A stretch of DNA of 64,000 nt from Streptomyces sp. NBC_00190 (GCF_036203305.1 NZ_CP108131.1:1984001-2048000); one strand, 5' to 3'; shown: positions 25,388 through 34,825, counted from the first letter of the stretch. A program made the numbers and translations. Notes: a model not told the origin generated them from the sequence alone.

Positions 25388-25403
25388 CGAAACACTTGTT
25401 CGA
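25388..25403. promoter_or_regulatory. LexA/SOS-box-like site upstream of dnaE2
   Basis: AAC-ACTT-GTTCGA preceded by CGA (CGAAACACTTGTTCGA) matches the actinobacterial SOS consensus TCGAAC-N4-GTTCGA at 9 of 12 positions, with one half perfect. It is 70 bp upstream of GTG 25318, where a promoter would be expected. DNA-damage control of dnaE2 is known in mycobacteria. Confidence 0.5.
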
Positions 25404-25556
25404 TCATCCTGGGCGCCGGTGCGGAACCTCCGTGCGGGACGTGCGGGGCGCCAGTGCGGGGCGTCGGTGCAGGGCATCGTGCGGGGCATCCGTCCAGGTC
25501 ATCCATTCGGCCCGCCCCTGCTGCGTGCCGCCCCCGGTACGCCGAGCGTGTGAGAC

Positions 25557-26639
25557 ATGACCCAGCCCACCCAGAACACCGACGCAGGCCGGTCCGGCGG
25601 CTTCCTCGCCGAGATCAAGGACGCCGTGACCATCCGGGCGGCGTTGCTGGTCCTGGGGGTGCTGGCGCTCCAGCTCGCCTTCATCACCTCGTACATCGGC
25701 GCGTTCCACCACCCGAAGCCCAGCGAGATCCCGATCGCCGTGACCGCCCCCCTCGCCCAGGTCGCCGAACGGTCCGCGCAGCAGCTCGCCGACCTGCCCG
25801 GCAAGCCGCTCGACCCCCGTACGGCCAAGGACGAGGCCGCCGCGGTCGGCCTGATCGAGAACCGGGACGTGGACGGCGCGCTGATCATCGACCCGGCCGG
25901 CCGGACCGACAGGCTGCTGGTCGCCTCCGGCGCCGGAGCCGCTCTCTCGCAGGCCCTCGAGGGGGTGGTCGGCGCGGTCGAGCGGGCCCAGGGCCGGACG
26001 GTCCAGGTCATCGACGTGGCCCCGGCCTACAAGGGCGACAGCCGCGGCCTGAGCTCCTTCTACCTGGTCATCGGCTGGTGCGTGGGCGGCTACCTGTGCG
26101 CCGCGATCCTCGCGATCAGCGCGGGCGCCCGGCCCGCGAACCCCACCCGCGCCGTCATCCGGCTCGGCGCGCTGCTCGTGTACGCGATCGCCGCCGGACT
26201 GCTCGGCGCGGTCATCGCCGGCCCGGTCCTGGACGCACTGCCCGGCTCCCTGATGGGCCTGTGGGGGCTGGGGACCCTGGTCGTCTTCGCGGTCGGCTCG
26301 ATCACGCTGGCCCTCCAGGGGCTGGCGGGCGTGGTCGGCATCGGTCTGGCGATCCTGCTGGTCGTGGTGCTCGGCAACCCGAGCGCCGGCGGCGCCTACC
26401 CGTACCCGCTACTGCCGCCGTTCTGGAGCACCATCGGCCCGGCCCTGCCCCCGGGCGCCGGTACGTACGCCGCGCGCTCCATCACGTACTTCAAGGGCAA
26501 CGACCTGGCCGGGCCGATGCTGGTGCTGGCCGGCTGGGCGGTGCTCGGCTCCGCGGTCACGCTGGCCTGCGCGGCGTTCCGCAGGGGCCGGCCGGGGGCG
26601 GCCGTGGGCAGCGGGCTGCCGGACGACGCCACGGGCTGA
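25557..26639 (+). CDS. Membrane protein, YhgE/DUF3533-like ABC-2 fold
   Basis: A 360-aa integral membrane protein. One helix near residues 29-50 (LLVLGVLALQLAFITSYIGA) is followed by an outside domain of about 110 residues (TAPLAQVAERSAQQLADLPG, ENRDVDGALIIDP) and five more helices between about 165 and 345. This is the architecture of YhgE/Pip and DUF3533 proteins, related to ABC-2 permeases; no ATPase is encoded next to it. Divergent from dnaE2. ATG 25557 has no clear Shine-Dalgarno. Function unknown, possibly envelope transport. Confidence 0.8.
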   Translation: MTQPTQNTDAGRSGGFLAEIKDAVTIRAALLVLGVLALQLAFITSYIGAFHHPKPSEIPIAVTAPLAQVAERSAQQLADLPGKPLDPRTAKDEAAAVGLIENRDVDGALIIDPAGRTDRLLVASGAGAALSQALEGVVGAVERAQGRTVQVIDVAPAYKGDSRGLSSFYLVIGWCVGGYLCAAILAISAGARPANPTRAVIRLGALLVYAIAAGLLGAVIAGPVLDALPGSLMGLWGLGTLVVFAVGSITLALQGLAGVVGIGLAILLVVVLGNPSAGGAYPYPLLPPFWSTIGPALPPGAGTYAARSITYFKGNDLAGPMLVLAGWAVLGSAVTLACAAFRRGRPGAAVGSGLPDDATG

Positions 26640-26676
26640 GCCCCGGGTGGCGCTGGGCCGGCGCGGACCGCGGTGG

Positions 26677-29055
26677 TCACTCCTCCCCGGCGGCGGCGTC
26701 CTTCGCCGCAACGCCCCCGGCCCCCGCCTCGAACTCCCCGCGCAGTTCGCCCACGACCGCTTTGCCGCTCACCGTCAGCTCCGCCGCGCCGGACAGCCGG
26801 TCCAGGGCGCGCTTGATCGCATCCCCGTCGCCCTCTCCCTCGCCGTCACCGTCCCCGCCGCCGAGGCCCTCCGACCGCCGGTACTCCTCGGCCGCCACCC
26901 GCGCGTACGCATCGGCCAGCAGCTCCGACACCGGCACCGGCCGCTCCCGCCAAGGGGATTCGTGCAGCCACTCCCCGTCCAGCGCGTACAGGTCGGTCAC
27001 CTCGGTCAGCTCGCGCAGCCGGGCCCGCCGCCGCCCGGTGAGGAGCGCCAGGGCGGTCCCGCGTACGCCCGCCGAGCAGGGCACGCCCAGCGCGCCGGGC
27101 CCGCACCGCCCCGCGCGCCCCCGGCCGGCGCCCGCTCCGCCCACGAGTGGTGTGAGCGTGCCCAGGCCGGCCGCGGTCTCCCGCGCCAGGACCGGCACCG
27201 TGCGGTGCAGCAGCGCCCAGGCCGCGCCGAGCCGCCGCTGCCAGCCCTCGGCTGCGGCTCCGTCCAGCCTCGGCGAGGGCGGCCGGGAGAAACAGTCGCG
27301 GTAGGGGTCGACGTCCTCCAGAGCCATCGGCCGCACCCACGCTCCGGTTCCCGGAAGGACCCGTACGGGCTGCCAGCGCGGACCCTCCTCGGACAGCCCG
27401 AAGCGGGTTTCGGTGCCGCCTTCCCGTACGGAGAACCCCGCGTCGGCGGCCCTGATCCCGGCCCGGCCCTCCTCGGCGGACGCGCCGGTGCGCAGCAGGC
27501 CGAGCGTGGGCAGGTACAGCGCGCCGCCCGGGTGGACCACGGGCACGGTCATGTCCAGCCGCCCTCGCACCACGGCCGCCGCGGCCAGCGCGGACAACTG
27601 CCGGACCGGTTCCGTTCCCGGGGGCCGCCCCCGGCGTACCGGATCCAGGGCGGCGAGCACCCACGCGCGGGTGTACGGATGGTCCAGTACGGCGTCCAGC
27701 GCGTCCGGCGCCGCGGCCTCCACGGCCGCGAGCAGCTCCCAGGAGCGCTGCCAGTCCTCGCCCCGCTCGCCCCCCGCCTCCGCCATGTCACTGTGCAGCC
27801 GGGCCAGCAGTACCCGGGTCAGCTCCTGCTGGGAGGCCAGGAGTGCGGCGGGCCCGGCGACCTCGGGCGCGATGACGACGGGGGCGGTGCGCGCTTCGAC
27901 CCCGTCCACCAGTTCCCGCAGGTCGGCGCAGTAGACCGAGGGGTTGTCGAACCCGTTCGCGGCCCGGTAGCGGTGCGCGTAGAGGCCTCCGCCGCACGAA
28001 CGCACCACGGGGCACCGGCGGCACTCGGCGCTGACGCCCGCGAGGCCCGACTGGCGGGCCCGGATGCCGGGGTGGGCGGCCACCTCGTCGAAGCTGTGAC
28101 GGAAGACGTCGAATCCGGTGGCGGCGGCACCCTCGTGAGCGGTCTTGAGCGAGTCGGCCTGCTCCAGCGTGCCGTCGGTCTCGACGACGACCAGGTCCGT
28201 GGGTGCCAGGCCGAGCGACTCCGTCAGGCTCGGCCCGCCCCGCAGGGTGCTCAGGAGCGAGTCGAACAGCCGGACGGGCACCGGCCTGCCCCGCGCCTCC
28301 CAGTGGTCGAAGGCCCGCAGGAGCCACCGGGCGTAGGCCACGGGCAGCCCGTCGGGCCGGGCCGGGGGCGTCTCCCACGTGGCGTGCGGCAGCAGGAAGT
28401 CGATGCGCGGCGGTTCGAGCGAGGTGAGCGCGTCGAGCACCGCGCGGGGGTCGTTCTCGACGTCCACCGTGCAGAGCAGGCCCTGGTACAGGTGCCGGTA
28501 GCGCTCCTGCCTGAGCAGTTCGAGCGCCTTGAGGACCAGGGGGTGGCTGGAGCGGCCGTCCGCGAAGCGGCGGTGCCGGTCATTGGCCGTGCGGTCGCCG
28601 TCGAGGGACACCCCGACCTTGACCCCGTACTCGGCGAAGAGGTCGAGGAAGGGGACGCCCAGCCGGAGCCCGTTGGTATGGATGCGCAGATCGAGTCCGG
28701 CCACCCCGTGGAGGGCGCTGGTGAGCACCTCGCACAGCGTCCGCAGCCGGTCGGGGCCGGCCAGCAGGGGCTCGCCGCCGTGCAGGATGACGGTCACCGC
28801 GGGCAGGCCGTGGGTGGCCGCGTGCTCGGCGAGTCGCGCCGCCACCCGCTGCGCCACCAGTTCGGAGAGTGCCTTGGGCTGTTGCCGCCAGCTCTGGTCC
28901 GCGTGCTCGTAGACGTAGCAGTGGTCGCACGCGAGATCGCATCTGCTGTGCACCTTGACCACGAACTCGCGGAAGGGGACGAGCCGCACGCCGCCGTCCC
29001 CGGTGACCTCCATCGCGACGGGTGTGCCGCGCTCGGAGCGAGGGGTGGTTGGCAC
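26677..29055 (-). CDS. fxsB: FxsB family radical SAM/SPASM enzyme with degenerate C-terminal domain
   Basis: A 792-aa enzyme of the FxsA/FxsB peptide-modification family. The radical SAM cluster motif is CDLACDHC (CxxxCxxC, about residues 39-46), with LHGGEPLL next; the SPASM-type site is CRRCPVVRSCGGGLYAHRYR about residues 355-374, then CADL. Residues beyond about 420 correspond to the fused beta-hydroxylase-type domain, but where relatives have HExxH this protein has TGRRRARL (after GTALAL). No FxsA-type precursor was found within 2 kb. GTG 29055 follows GAGGGGGGAA. Confidence 0.85.
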   Translation of the reverse strand: MPTTPRSERGTPVAMEVTGDGGVRLVPFREFVVKVHSRCDLACDHCYVYEHADQSWRQQPKALSELVAQRVAARLAEHAATHGLPAVTVILHGGEPLLAGPDRLRTLCEVLTSALHGVAGLDLRIHTNGLRLGVPFLDLFAEYGVKVGVSLDGDRTANDRHRRFADGRSSHPLVLKALELLRQERYRHLYQGLLCTVDVENDPRAVLDALTSLEPPRIDFLLPHATWETPPARPDGLPVAYARWLLRAFDHWEARGRPVPVRLFDSLLSTLRGGPSLTESLGLAPTDLVVVETDGTLEQADSLKTAHEGAAATGFDVFRHSFDEVAAHPGIRARQSGLAGVSAECRRCPVVRSCGGGLYAHRYRAANGFDNPSVYCADLRELVDGVEARTAPVVIAPEVAGPAALLASQQELTRVLLARLHSDMAEAGGERGEDWQRSWELLAAVEAAAPDALDAVLDHPYTRAWVLAALDPVRRGRPPGTEPVRQLSALAAAAVVRGRLDMTVPVVHPGGALYLPTLGLLRTGASAEEGRAGIRAADAGFSVREGGTETRFGLSEEGPRWQPVRVLPGTGAWVRPMALEDVDPYRDCFSRPPSPRLDGAAAEGWQRRLGAAWALLHRTVPVLARETAAGLGTLTPLVGGAGAGRGRAGRCGPGALGVPCSAGVRGTALALLTGRRRARLRELTEVTDLYALDGEWLHESPWRERPVPVSELLADAYARVAAEEYRRSEGLGGGDGDGEGEGDGDAIKRALDRLSGAAELTVSGKAVVGELRGEFEAGAGGVAAKDAAAGEE

Positions 29056-29152
29056 GGTTCCCCCCTCAGGGTCGTGGTCGTGTTTCCATCGGTGGAGCTG
29101 TCGTCATGAGACTAGAGACATCCGTAGGACGCCGACAGACCACGGAGGTGCA

Positions 29153-30013
29153 GTGCGCGTCGAGGTCAGGGCGGGAGACGGCCGCCGGATCGTGGCCGAG
29201 GACTGGGGTGCGCCGCACGGGGTGCCCGTACTGCTACACCACGGCACCCCGGGCAGCCGGCTCGGAACCGCCCTGCCCGGCATCACGGACCGCTACCCGG
29301 ACATCCGGTTCTTCGCCTACGACCGACCCGGGTACGGGGATTCCGAGCGGTGCCCGGGGCGGACGGTGGCCGACGCCGCTGCGGACTCCGCCGCGGTCGC
29401 GGACGCCCTGGGCGTGGACACCTTCGCCGTCGTCGGCCGCTCCGGCGGCGGCCCGCACGCCCTCGCCTGCGCGGCGCTGCTCCCGGAGCGGGTGACGGGG
29501 ACGGCCGCCCTGGTCAGCCTCGCACCGTGGGATGGAGCCGGACTCGACTGGTTCGCCGGCATGACCGCCCACAACGCGGAGCACTACGCGCTCGCCGTCC
29601 GCGATCCGGCGGCCCTGGAACGGCGGCTCACCCCTCGGGCCGCGGCGATCAGCAGCGATCCGGCCCTGTTGCTGGACGAGCTGCGGGCCGATCTCTCCGA
29701 CGCCGACCTGCCGGTCCTCTCGGACCACGGGGTGTATCAGACGCTGCTGGACAACTACCGGGAAGCGCTGCGCACTTCCGGGTACGGCTGGCTGGACGAC
29801 AGCCTGGCCTTCTGCCGGCCCTGGGGCTTCGATCCCGGCTCGATCCCCGGCCGGGTCCTGCTGTGGCGCGGTGCCGAGGACACCTTCTCCCCCCTGGGCC
29901 ATTTCCGCTGGCTGGCCGGGCACATCGAGCACAGCACCACGGTCATGGAGCCCGGGGCCGGCCATTTCGGCGCTCAGTGCGCGCAGCCGGAGGCCCTGGA
30001 CTGGCTTCTGTGA
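29153..30013 (+). CDS. Alpha/beta hydrolase
   Basis: A 286-aa intracellular hydrolase. The oxyanion motif is LLHHGTPGSR, the nucleophile elbow is VVGRSGGGPHAL (Ser near residue 98), the acid is Asp in WRGAEDTFSP and the histidine is in EPGAGHFG. It belongs to the large esterase/epoxide hydrolase-like group and no substrate can be assigned. GTG 29153 follows GGAGG closely. It is divergent from fxsB but is not a known part of that system. Confidence 0.88.
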   Translation: MRVEVRAGDGRRIVAEDWGAPHGVPVLLHHGTPGSRLGTALPGITDRYPDIRFFAYDRPGYGDSERCPGRTVADAAADSAAVADALGVDTFAVVGRSGGGPHALACAALLPERVTGTAALVSLAPWDGAGLDWFAGMTAHNAEHYALAVRDPAALERRLTPRAAAISSDPALLLDELRADLSDADLPVLSDHGVYQTLLDNYREALRTSGYGWLDDSLAFCRPWGFDPGSIPGRVLLWRGAEDTFSPLGHFRWLAGHIEHSTTVMEPGAGHFGAQCAQPEALDWLL

Positions 30014-30050
30014 CGGCTGACTGCTGACCGCTGCCTGCTCCCCCAAAGGC

Positions 30051-30081
30051 GAGCCCCTGCCCACGAGCTGGGCAGGGGCTC
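30051..30081. terminator. Bidirectional terminator
   Basis: GAGCCCCTGCCCA and TGGGCAGGGGCTC form a perfect 13-bp stem with a 5-nt loop, midway between the stop codons of the convergent hydrolase and protease genes. Confidence 0.85.
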
Positions 30082-30127
30082 ACGGTCGTGCCGCAGGCCG
30101 GGCGGGTCTCCTACCCGGCCCCGGGGA

Positions 30128-31024
30128 TCAGTACACGCTGACCCCGTAGGCGTTGAGGGCCTCGACCACGGGCTGGAAGTAGGTGGTCCCGCCCGAGGAG
30201 CAGTTGCCGCTGCCGCCGGAGGTGAGGCCGACCGCGCGGGTGCCCGAGTAGAGGGGGCCGCCGCTGTCGCCGGGTTCGGCGCAGACGTTGGTCTTGATCA
30301 TGCCGTAAACGATGTCGCCGCCGCCGTAGTTGACGGTGGCGTTGAGGCCGGTCACCGTGCCGCTGTGGGTTCCGGTGGTGGAGCCGCGCCGGGTCACGGA
30401 CATGCCGTTCGTGGCGTTGACGGCGCTGGTGATGTCCTGGCTGCCGACGGTGCCGGGGTGGGCGAGCGAGGTGTTGTCGTAACGGATGAGGCCGTAGTCG
30501 TTGGTGGGGAAGCTGGAGCCCACGGTCGCGCCGATGGTGGTGGTGTGGGAGGAGTTGGTCCACCAGGTGCCCGCGCCGTCGGTGCAGTGCCCGGCGGTCA
30601 GGATGTAGTAGGTGCTTCCGCTGCGCACGTTGAAGCCGAGCGAGCAGCGCCAGCCCGACGCGTAGATCGCGTCGCCGCCGGAGATCAGCTTGGTCAGCTT
30701 GCCCGGGGTGCGCTCGATGCGCAGGGCCCCGGCTTCGGCGCCGGCCTCGCGCTTGATTCTCGCGATGTCGGCGGCGGAGACGGTGGAGTCGGCGGCGACC
30801 ACGAGGGTCCCGGTGGCGGGGTCGGTGTGCCAGGCAGTGCCGGCGACATTGGCACGCAGGACGGATGCGCCGGCCGAGGCCAGCTGGGCGGAGCTGAACG
30901 CCGCGTCCTTGCCGTCCCGGCTCGCGTCCGCGTTCGCCACGGTGGGGGCGGCGAGCGCTGCGACGGCGGCCAGGCCGGTGGCCACCGCGAGCAGCCTGGT
31001 ACGGGTGATGCTCTTGATCCTCAC
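30128..31024 (-). CDS. sprB: Streptogrisin-type secreted serine protease
   Basis: A 298-aa preproprotease of the S1 (chymotrypsin-like) bacterial group. Signal peptide to about residue 32, an alpha-lytic-type propeptide ([17 protein letters not shown] ... [11 protein letters not shown]) to about 112, and a mature enzyme starting ISGGDAIY. The triad is His in TAGHCTD, Asp in TNDYGLI and Ser in EPGDSGGPL; Cys pairs RCSLG/GHC and NVCAEPG/GNCSSG are as in streptogrisins A and B, and the mature part looks very close to streptogrisin B. GTG 31024 follows GGAGG. Degrades protein outside the cell after autocleavage. Confidence 0.95.
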   Translation of the reverse strand: MRIKSITRTRLLAVATGLAAVAALAAPTVANADASRDGKDAAFSSAQLASAGASVLRANVAGTAWHTDPATGTLVVAADSTVSAADIARIKREAGAEAGALRIERTPGKLTKLISGGDAIYASGWRCSLGFNVRSGSTYYILTAGHCTDGAGTWWTNSSHTTTIGATVGSSFPTNDYGLIRYDNTSLAHPGTVGSQDITSAVNATNGMSVTRRGSTTGTHSGTVTGLNATVNYGGGDIVYGMIKTNVCAEPGDSGGPLYSGTRAVGLTSGGSGNCSSGGTTYFQPVVEALNAYGVSVY

Positions 31025-31484
31025 TTCTCGTCCTCCGAGAGGGTCGGGGGCCCGGCGGTCGTGGGGGTGCCGGAGCCCGTGAGGCGCAGCCGGGGCACGG
31101 GTAGTGCACGCTTTTGCGCCGTGTCCCTGACAAGCACTGTCGGGAGTGTGGGGGCGTCAGTTACCGGTCGCAAGGGCGTCTTTCAGCCGCCCCTCGCTCG
31201 CCGCCGCACCGAAGAGCAGCGTGTTCCGGGGCGGCACCCCCGACCCTCCCCCGGAACGGCCGGAATTCGACCTTCCGGGTAATCGGCCGGCCTGGAAGTC
31301 CCCCCGGACGGGGTCCGGGAGGGGTGCCGGTCCCGCGGGGCACGGCGGCCACCCGGCGGCCGCGCCGTTCCCGCCGGTCGACGGGCGGATCGTCTGCGTC
31401 ATCGCTCATCCCGCACCCCTTCCACACCGGTCCGGACGGGAACCGCGGGGTAGCCCGTCCGGACCTGCGGAATCTGAAAAGGGT
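31025..31484. other. Intergenic stretch with doubtful small frames
   Basis: 460 bp between the protease promoter and the DUF5685 stop. Two overlapping minus-strand frames exist: 31157-31402 (81 aa, MTQTIRPSTGG...ALATGN, contains one TTA codon) and 31161-31427 (88 aa, contains MSDDADDPPVDRRERRG, start region preceded by GGAAGGGG). Neither keeps strong third-position GC bias throughout and neither matches a family I know. One of them could be a real small gene or a frameshifted one. Confidence 0.35.
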
Positions 31485-32804
31485 TCAGCAGCCGCAGTCG
31501 CAGCCGCAGTCACACCCGTCGCAGCAGCCACCGTCGCCGCAGCAGTTGCAGCAATCGCAGTTGCAGCCGTCGCAGTCGTCGCACCAGGCGTCGCGCTTCT
31601 TCCGCGACCACGGACCCTCATGGTCCGTGCAGCACAGCTGACAGGTGCAGAACAGTCCGAGGGCCACCGCGCAGCCGGCGAGCAGCCCGCGGCGCGGCTT
31701 CTGCGGGGGCAGGCCGCCGCCACCACCGCCGCCACCGCCACCGCCGGGCCCCATGGGCGGCGGCATGCCCGGCCCGCCCGGAGCGTGGCCGGGAGCACCC
31801 GGCGCGTAGGGGTTGCCACCCCCGTACGGAGCGCTGCCGTACGGGCCGGGTCCGCCCGGCGCATAGCCCTGCGGCGCGTAGCCCTGCGGCGGCGGCCCGT
31901 AGCCGCCCTGCCCCTGCCCGGCGGCGTTCGTCCCGACGTGCCCGCAGCTGCTGGTCCCGAAGGCCCGGTCCACCGATGTGCGCAGCTCGTGCACGAGCAG
32001 CCGGTGGGCGAGTCCCGCGTCGGCGAACTCGACCTCGCGCAGCGCCAGCCTGATGCCGTGCAGGGCGTCGTCGCACAGCCGTCGGGCCTCGGTGAGCGAG
32101 GTCCCGGTGGCGGTGAGCGGGTTCCAGGCGCCCGCCGCGGCGTCGGCGCTCCGGTCCTCCACCGCGTCCAGCAGGTGCGCGAGCCGCCCGAAGTACCGGC
32201 CCGCCTCGGCGAGCGCGGGGGCGTTGCCTGGCCGTCCGGCCAGCTGCGCGGTATGGGCGAAGGCCGCGGCCGTCGCGGTCTCCGTCGGTTCGGTCACGAC
32301 GAGTACGGGCGTGCCGAGGCCGGCCAGCGTCTCGATGCCCGCCTGCCGGTCCACGGCGTCGACGAGGACCGCCGTGTCGAAGCCGAGCGAGGCCCCGGTG
32401 CGGGCACCGGCCCGGTCCCAGCCGCGGGCCACCTTGCGGGCGGCCGCGGCTATGGGGGCGCGGGCCAACAGCCCGTCGCGGTCCGCCACGTGGTCCCGTA
32501 CCTTCGCGGAGGCCAGGACGAGCGAGACGGCGGCGGCGAGCCGGGCTCCCTCGCCGTTGGCGACCGGGGCCGTACGCATCCCGCGCAGGGGGCAGGGGCC
32601 CGCGGTGCGGCGGGCACCGGGCGCCGGACCGGACTGAGCCTCCGTCAGAACGGAGACGAGCAGCCCGTCGTAGTTGGTGACGATCCGGGCGAACTGGCCG
32701 TGGTCACCGCGAAGTGCCAGGCAGAGCCCGCACAGATGAGCCATCCACTCCGCTTTGAACCGCTCCCCCAGCCGGTGCGTGCAAGGTCTGACGATGCCGA
32801 ACAA
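31485..32804 (-). CDS. DUF5685 family protein with Cys-rich tail
   Basis: A 439-aa actinobacterial protein. The N-terminus FGIVRPCTHRL, EWMAHLCGLCLALRGDHGQ and VTNYDGLLVSVLTEAQ is the DUF5685 signature. Residues 1-290 are mostly helical; then come Gly/Pro/Tyr repeats (PQGYAPQGYAPGG), a run of Gly, a short hydrophobic CAVALGLFCTCQLCC segment and a final 32 residues with 15 cysteines plus Asp and Gly. The tail could bind metal or an Fe-S centre. TTG 32804 is chosen because the conserved sequence starts there and GGGGGAA precedes it. Function unknown. Confidence 0.82.
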   Translation of the reverse strand: MFGIVRPCTHRLGERFKAEWMAHLCGLCLALRGDHGQFARIVTNYDGLLVSVLTEAQSGPAPGARRTAGPCPLRGMRTAPVANGEGARLAAAVSLVLASAKVRDHVADRDGLLARAPIAAAARKVARGWDRAGARTGASLGFDTAVLVDAVDRQAGIETLAGLGTPVLVVTEPTETATAAAFAHTAQLAGRPGNAPALAEAGRYFGRLAHLLDAVEDRSADAAAGAWNPLTATGTSLTEARRLCDDALHGIRLALREVEFADAGLAHRLLVHELRTSVDRAFGTSSCGHVGTNAAGQGQGGYGPPPQGYAPQGYAPGGPGPYGSAPYGGGNPYAPGAPGHAPGGPGMPPPMGPGGGGGGGGGGGLPPQKPRRGLLAGCAVALGLFCTCQLCCTDHEGPWSRKKRDAWCDDCDGCNCDCCNCCGDGGCCDGCDCGCDCGC

Positions 32805-33087
32805 CTGCTTCCCCCGTGTGTCGTACGCGTGCCTGCCCGGCATGGTATCGAGCCGGATTCTTCACCCGTACGTCCCCGTCGCTCACCCGTACGGACGTGG
32901 CAGTCGTATTTTCACTCAGTCAGCAGTGTTAGCCGTCTGGATCCTTGATCGTGCAACGCATGTTCTGCACCAGTACCGTCACGAAACCCGTGCGCGGCGA
33001 CTATCCACTTGGCGCGTTGTCAGCATCATGGACGACCATAGGGGCAGCGGAGAGAAGACAGACTGACCGCGGTGAAAGGAGGCGTCC

Positions 33088-33540
33088 ATGGGTTCGGTGC
33101 GCAAGGCGAGTGCCTGGCTGGGTCTCGTGGAGGACAGCGACGACGAGCGTTACTACGACGACGACTACGCGGAGGCCGCCCAGGGTGGCTCGGTGTCCGG
33201 GCCCGGCGACCAGTGGGTCACCGACCCCCGGGTCAGGGTGGCGTCGGAGTCGGCCGTCGAGCAGGGCCGTCGGATCGCGACGGTCACCCCGGACGGCTTC
33301 CGTGACGCGCGGGGGATCGGCGAGCTGTTCCGCGAGGGCGTCCCGGTGATCGTCAACCTGTCGTCGATGGACCCGGGCGACGCGAAGCGCGTCGTCGACT
33401 TCGCGGCCGGACTGACCTTCGGGCTGCGCGGTTCGATCGAGCGGGTGGCGACCAGGGTCTTCTTGCTGACCCCGGCCGACACCCAGATCGTGAGCGGCGA
33501 GCCCGGCGGCCGCTCGCGCGAGTTCTTCAACCAGAGCTAG
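33088..33540 (+). CDS. sflA: SepF-like cell division protein SflA
   Basis: A 150-aa SepF paralogue. The N-terminal amphipathic segment [16 protein letters not shown] is followed by an acidic Tyr/Asp linker and the SepF core [51 protein letters not shown]. SepF anchors FtsZ to the membrane; Streptomyces has SepF near ftsZ plus two additional paralogues that affect polymer growth and branching. Absence of ftsZ and ylm genes here identifies this as a paralogue. ATG 33088 follows AAAGGAGG, one of the strongest ribosome binding sites in the window. Confidence 0.88.
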   Translation: MGSVRKASAWLGLVEDSDDERYYDDDYAEAAQGGSVSGPGDQWVTDPRVRVASESAVEQGRRIATVTPDGFRDARGIGELFREGVPVIVNLSSMDPGDAKRVVDFAAGLTFGLRGSIERVATRVFLLTPADTQIVSGEPGGRSREFFNQS

Positions 33541-33549
33541 GCAGGGCCC

Positions 33550-34722
33550 TCACCGGAAGGCGTCGAGCCCGGTGAGCGCCTTGCCCAGCACCAGTTGGTG
33601 CATCTCGACGGTGCCCTCGTAGGTGAGGACCGATTCGAGGTTGGTGGCGTGCCGCATGACGGGGTATTCGAGTGAGATCCCGTTGGCACCCAGGATGGTC
33701 CGCGCGGTGCGACAGATCTCGATGGCCTCGCGGACGTTGTTGAGCTTGCCGAAGCTGATCTGCTCCGGCCGCAGGGTGCCCGCGTCCATCCGCCGGCCCA
33801 GATGGTGGGCGAGCAGGATGCCCTTGTGGAGTTCGAGGGCCATGTCCGCGAGTTTGGCCTGGGTGAGCTGGAAGCCGCCGATCGGCCTGCCGAACTGCTC
33901 CCGCGTCTTCGCGTAGCCGAGCGCGGACTCGAAGCTGGAGCGCGCCGCGCCCATCGACCCCCAGATGATCCCGTACCGCGCGTGGCTGAGGCAGCCGAGC
34001 GGCCCCTTGAGCCCGGTGACCTCCGGCAGCACCGCGTCGGCCGGCAGCCGTACGTCGTCCATCACGAGCTCGCTGGTGACGCTGGCCCGCAGCGACCACT
34101 TGTGCTTGATCTCCGGCGCGGAGAACCCGGGGGTGTCGGTGGGCACCGCGAACCCGCGGATCCCCTCGTCGGTCTGCGCCCACACCACGGCGACCGCCGC
34201 GACGGAACCATTGGTGATCCACATCTTGCGGCCGTTCAGCACCCAGTCGGTGCCGTCGCGCTTCGCGTACGTGCGCATGGCGGCGGGGTCGGAGCCGACG
34301 TCGGGCTCGGTCAGCCCGAAGCAGCCGATCAGCTCGCCGGCCGCCATGCCTGGCAGCCAGCGCTGCTTCTGCTCCTCCGAGCCGTACTTCCAGATCGCGT
34401 ACATGGCGAGCGAGCCCTGGACGGAGACCAGCGAGCGGATGCCGGAGTCGGCGGCCTCCAGTTCGAGGCAGGCGAGACCGTACTGAACGGCGCTGGCGCC
34501 GGCGCACCCGTACCCGGTGAGGGACATGCCGAGCGCCCCGATGGACCCGAGCTCCCGGGCCAGCTCCCGGATCCCGGGCAGCTCGCCGCTCTCGTACCAC
34601 TGCGCGATGTGCGGCAGCACACGGTCGGCGGCCCAGCCGCGGACGGTGTCGCGGATCGCGAGGTCCTCGGGCCCGAGGAGCTCGTCGAGCCCGAGCGGAT
34701 CAAGGGGCAGGAACGCGGACAC
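33550..34722 (-). CDS. Acyl-CoA dehydrogenase, glutaryl-CoA dehydrogenase-like
   Basis: A 390-aa FAD enzyme oxidising short acyl-CoA esters. FAD-binding segments CFGLTEPDVGSDPAAMRT and KMWITNGSVA are intact, SLRASVTSELVMDDVRLP is typical, and the catalytic base lies in LTYEGTVEMHQLVLGKALTG, the YEGT pattern of glutaryl-CoA dehydrogenases. These decarboxylate glutaryl-CoA to crotonyl-CoA in lysine and tryptophan breakdown; other short-chain substrates are possible. GTG 34722 follows GGGAGG. It ends 10 bases from the convergent sflA stop. Confidence 0.9.
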   Translation of the reverse strand: MSAFLPLDPLGLDELLGPEDLAIRDTVRGWAADRVLPHIAQWYESGELPGIRELARELGSIGALGMSLTGYGCAGASAVQYGLACLELEAADSGIRSLVSVQGSLAMYAIWKYGSEEQKQRWLPGMAAGELIGCFGLTEPDVGSDPAAMRTYAKRDGTDWVLNGRKMWITNGSVAAVAVVWAQTDEGIRGFAVPTDTPGFSAPEIKHKWSLRASVTSELVMDDVRLPADAVLPEVTGLKGPLGCLSHARYGIIWGSMGAARSSFESALGYAKTREQFGRPIGGFQLTQAKLADMALELHKGILLAHHLGRRMDAGTLRPEQISFGKLNNVREAIEICRTARTILGANGISLEYPVMRHATNLESVLTYEGTVEMHQLVLGKALTGLDAFR

Positions 34723-34825
34723 GGGGCCTCCCGAAGGCCTGAGTACAGAACCTAGCAGCGCGAGTTTTACGCTCCGCCGACGCTATGCGTCCGCGCCGGG
34801 CAAATCCAGCCCCACCCGCGTCCGG

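Noticed and set aside
25388..25403. A second, perfect SOS box in the dnaE2 upstream region
   Set aside because: TTCGAATATCCGTGCGAA nearby has the wrong spacing; only the 9/12 site at 25388-25403 was kept, and that at moderate confidence.
21821..27304. An 1827-codon plus-strand frame opposite dnaE2
   Set aside because: It is antisense to dnaE2 and fxsB, low complexity, and has no family motifs; long antisense frames are expected at this GC content.
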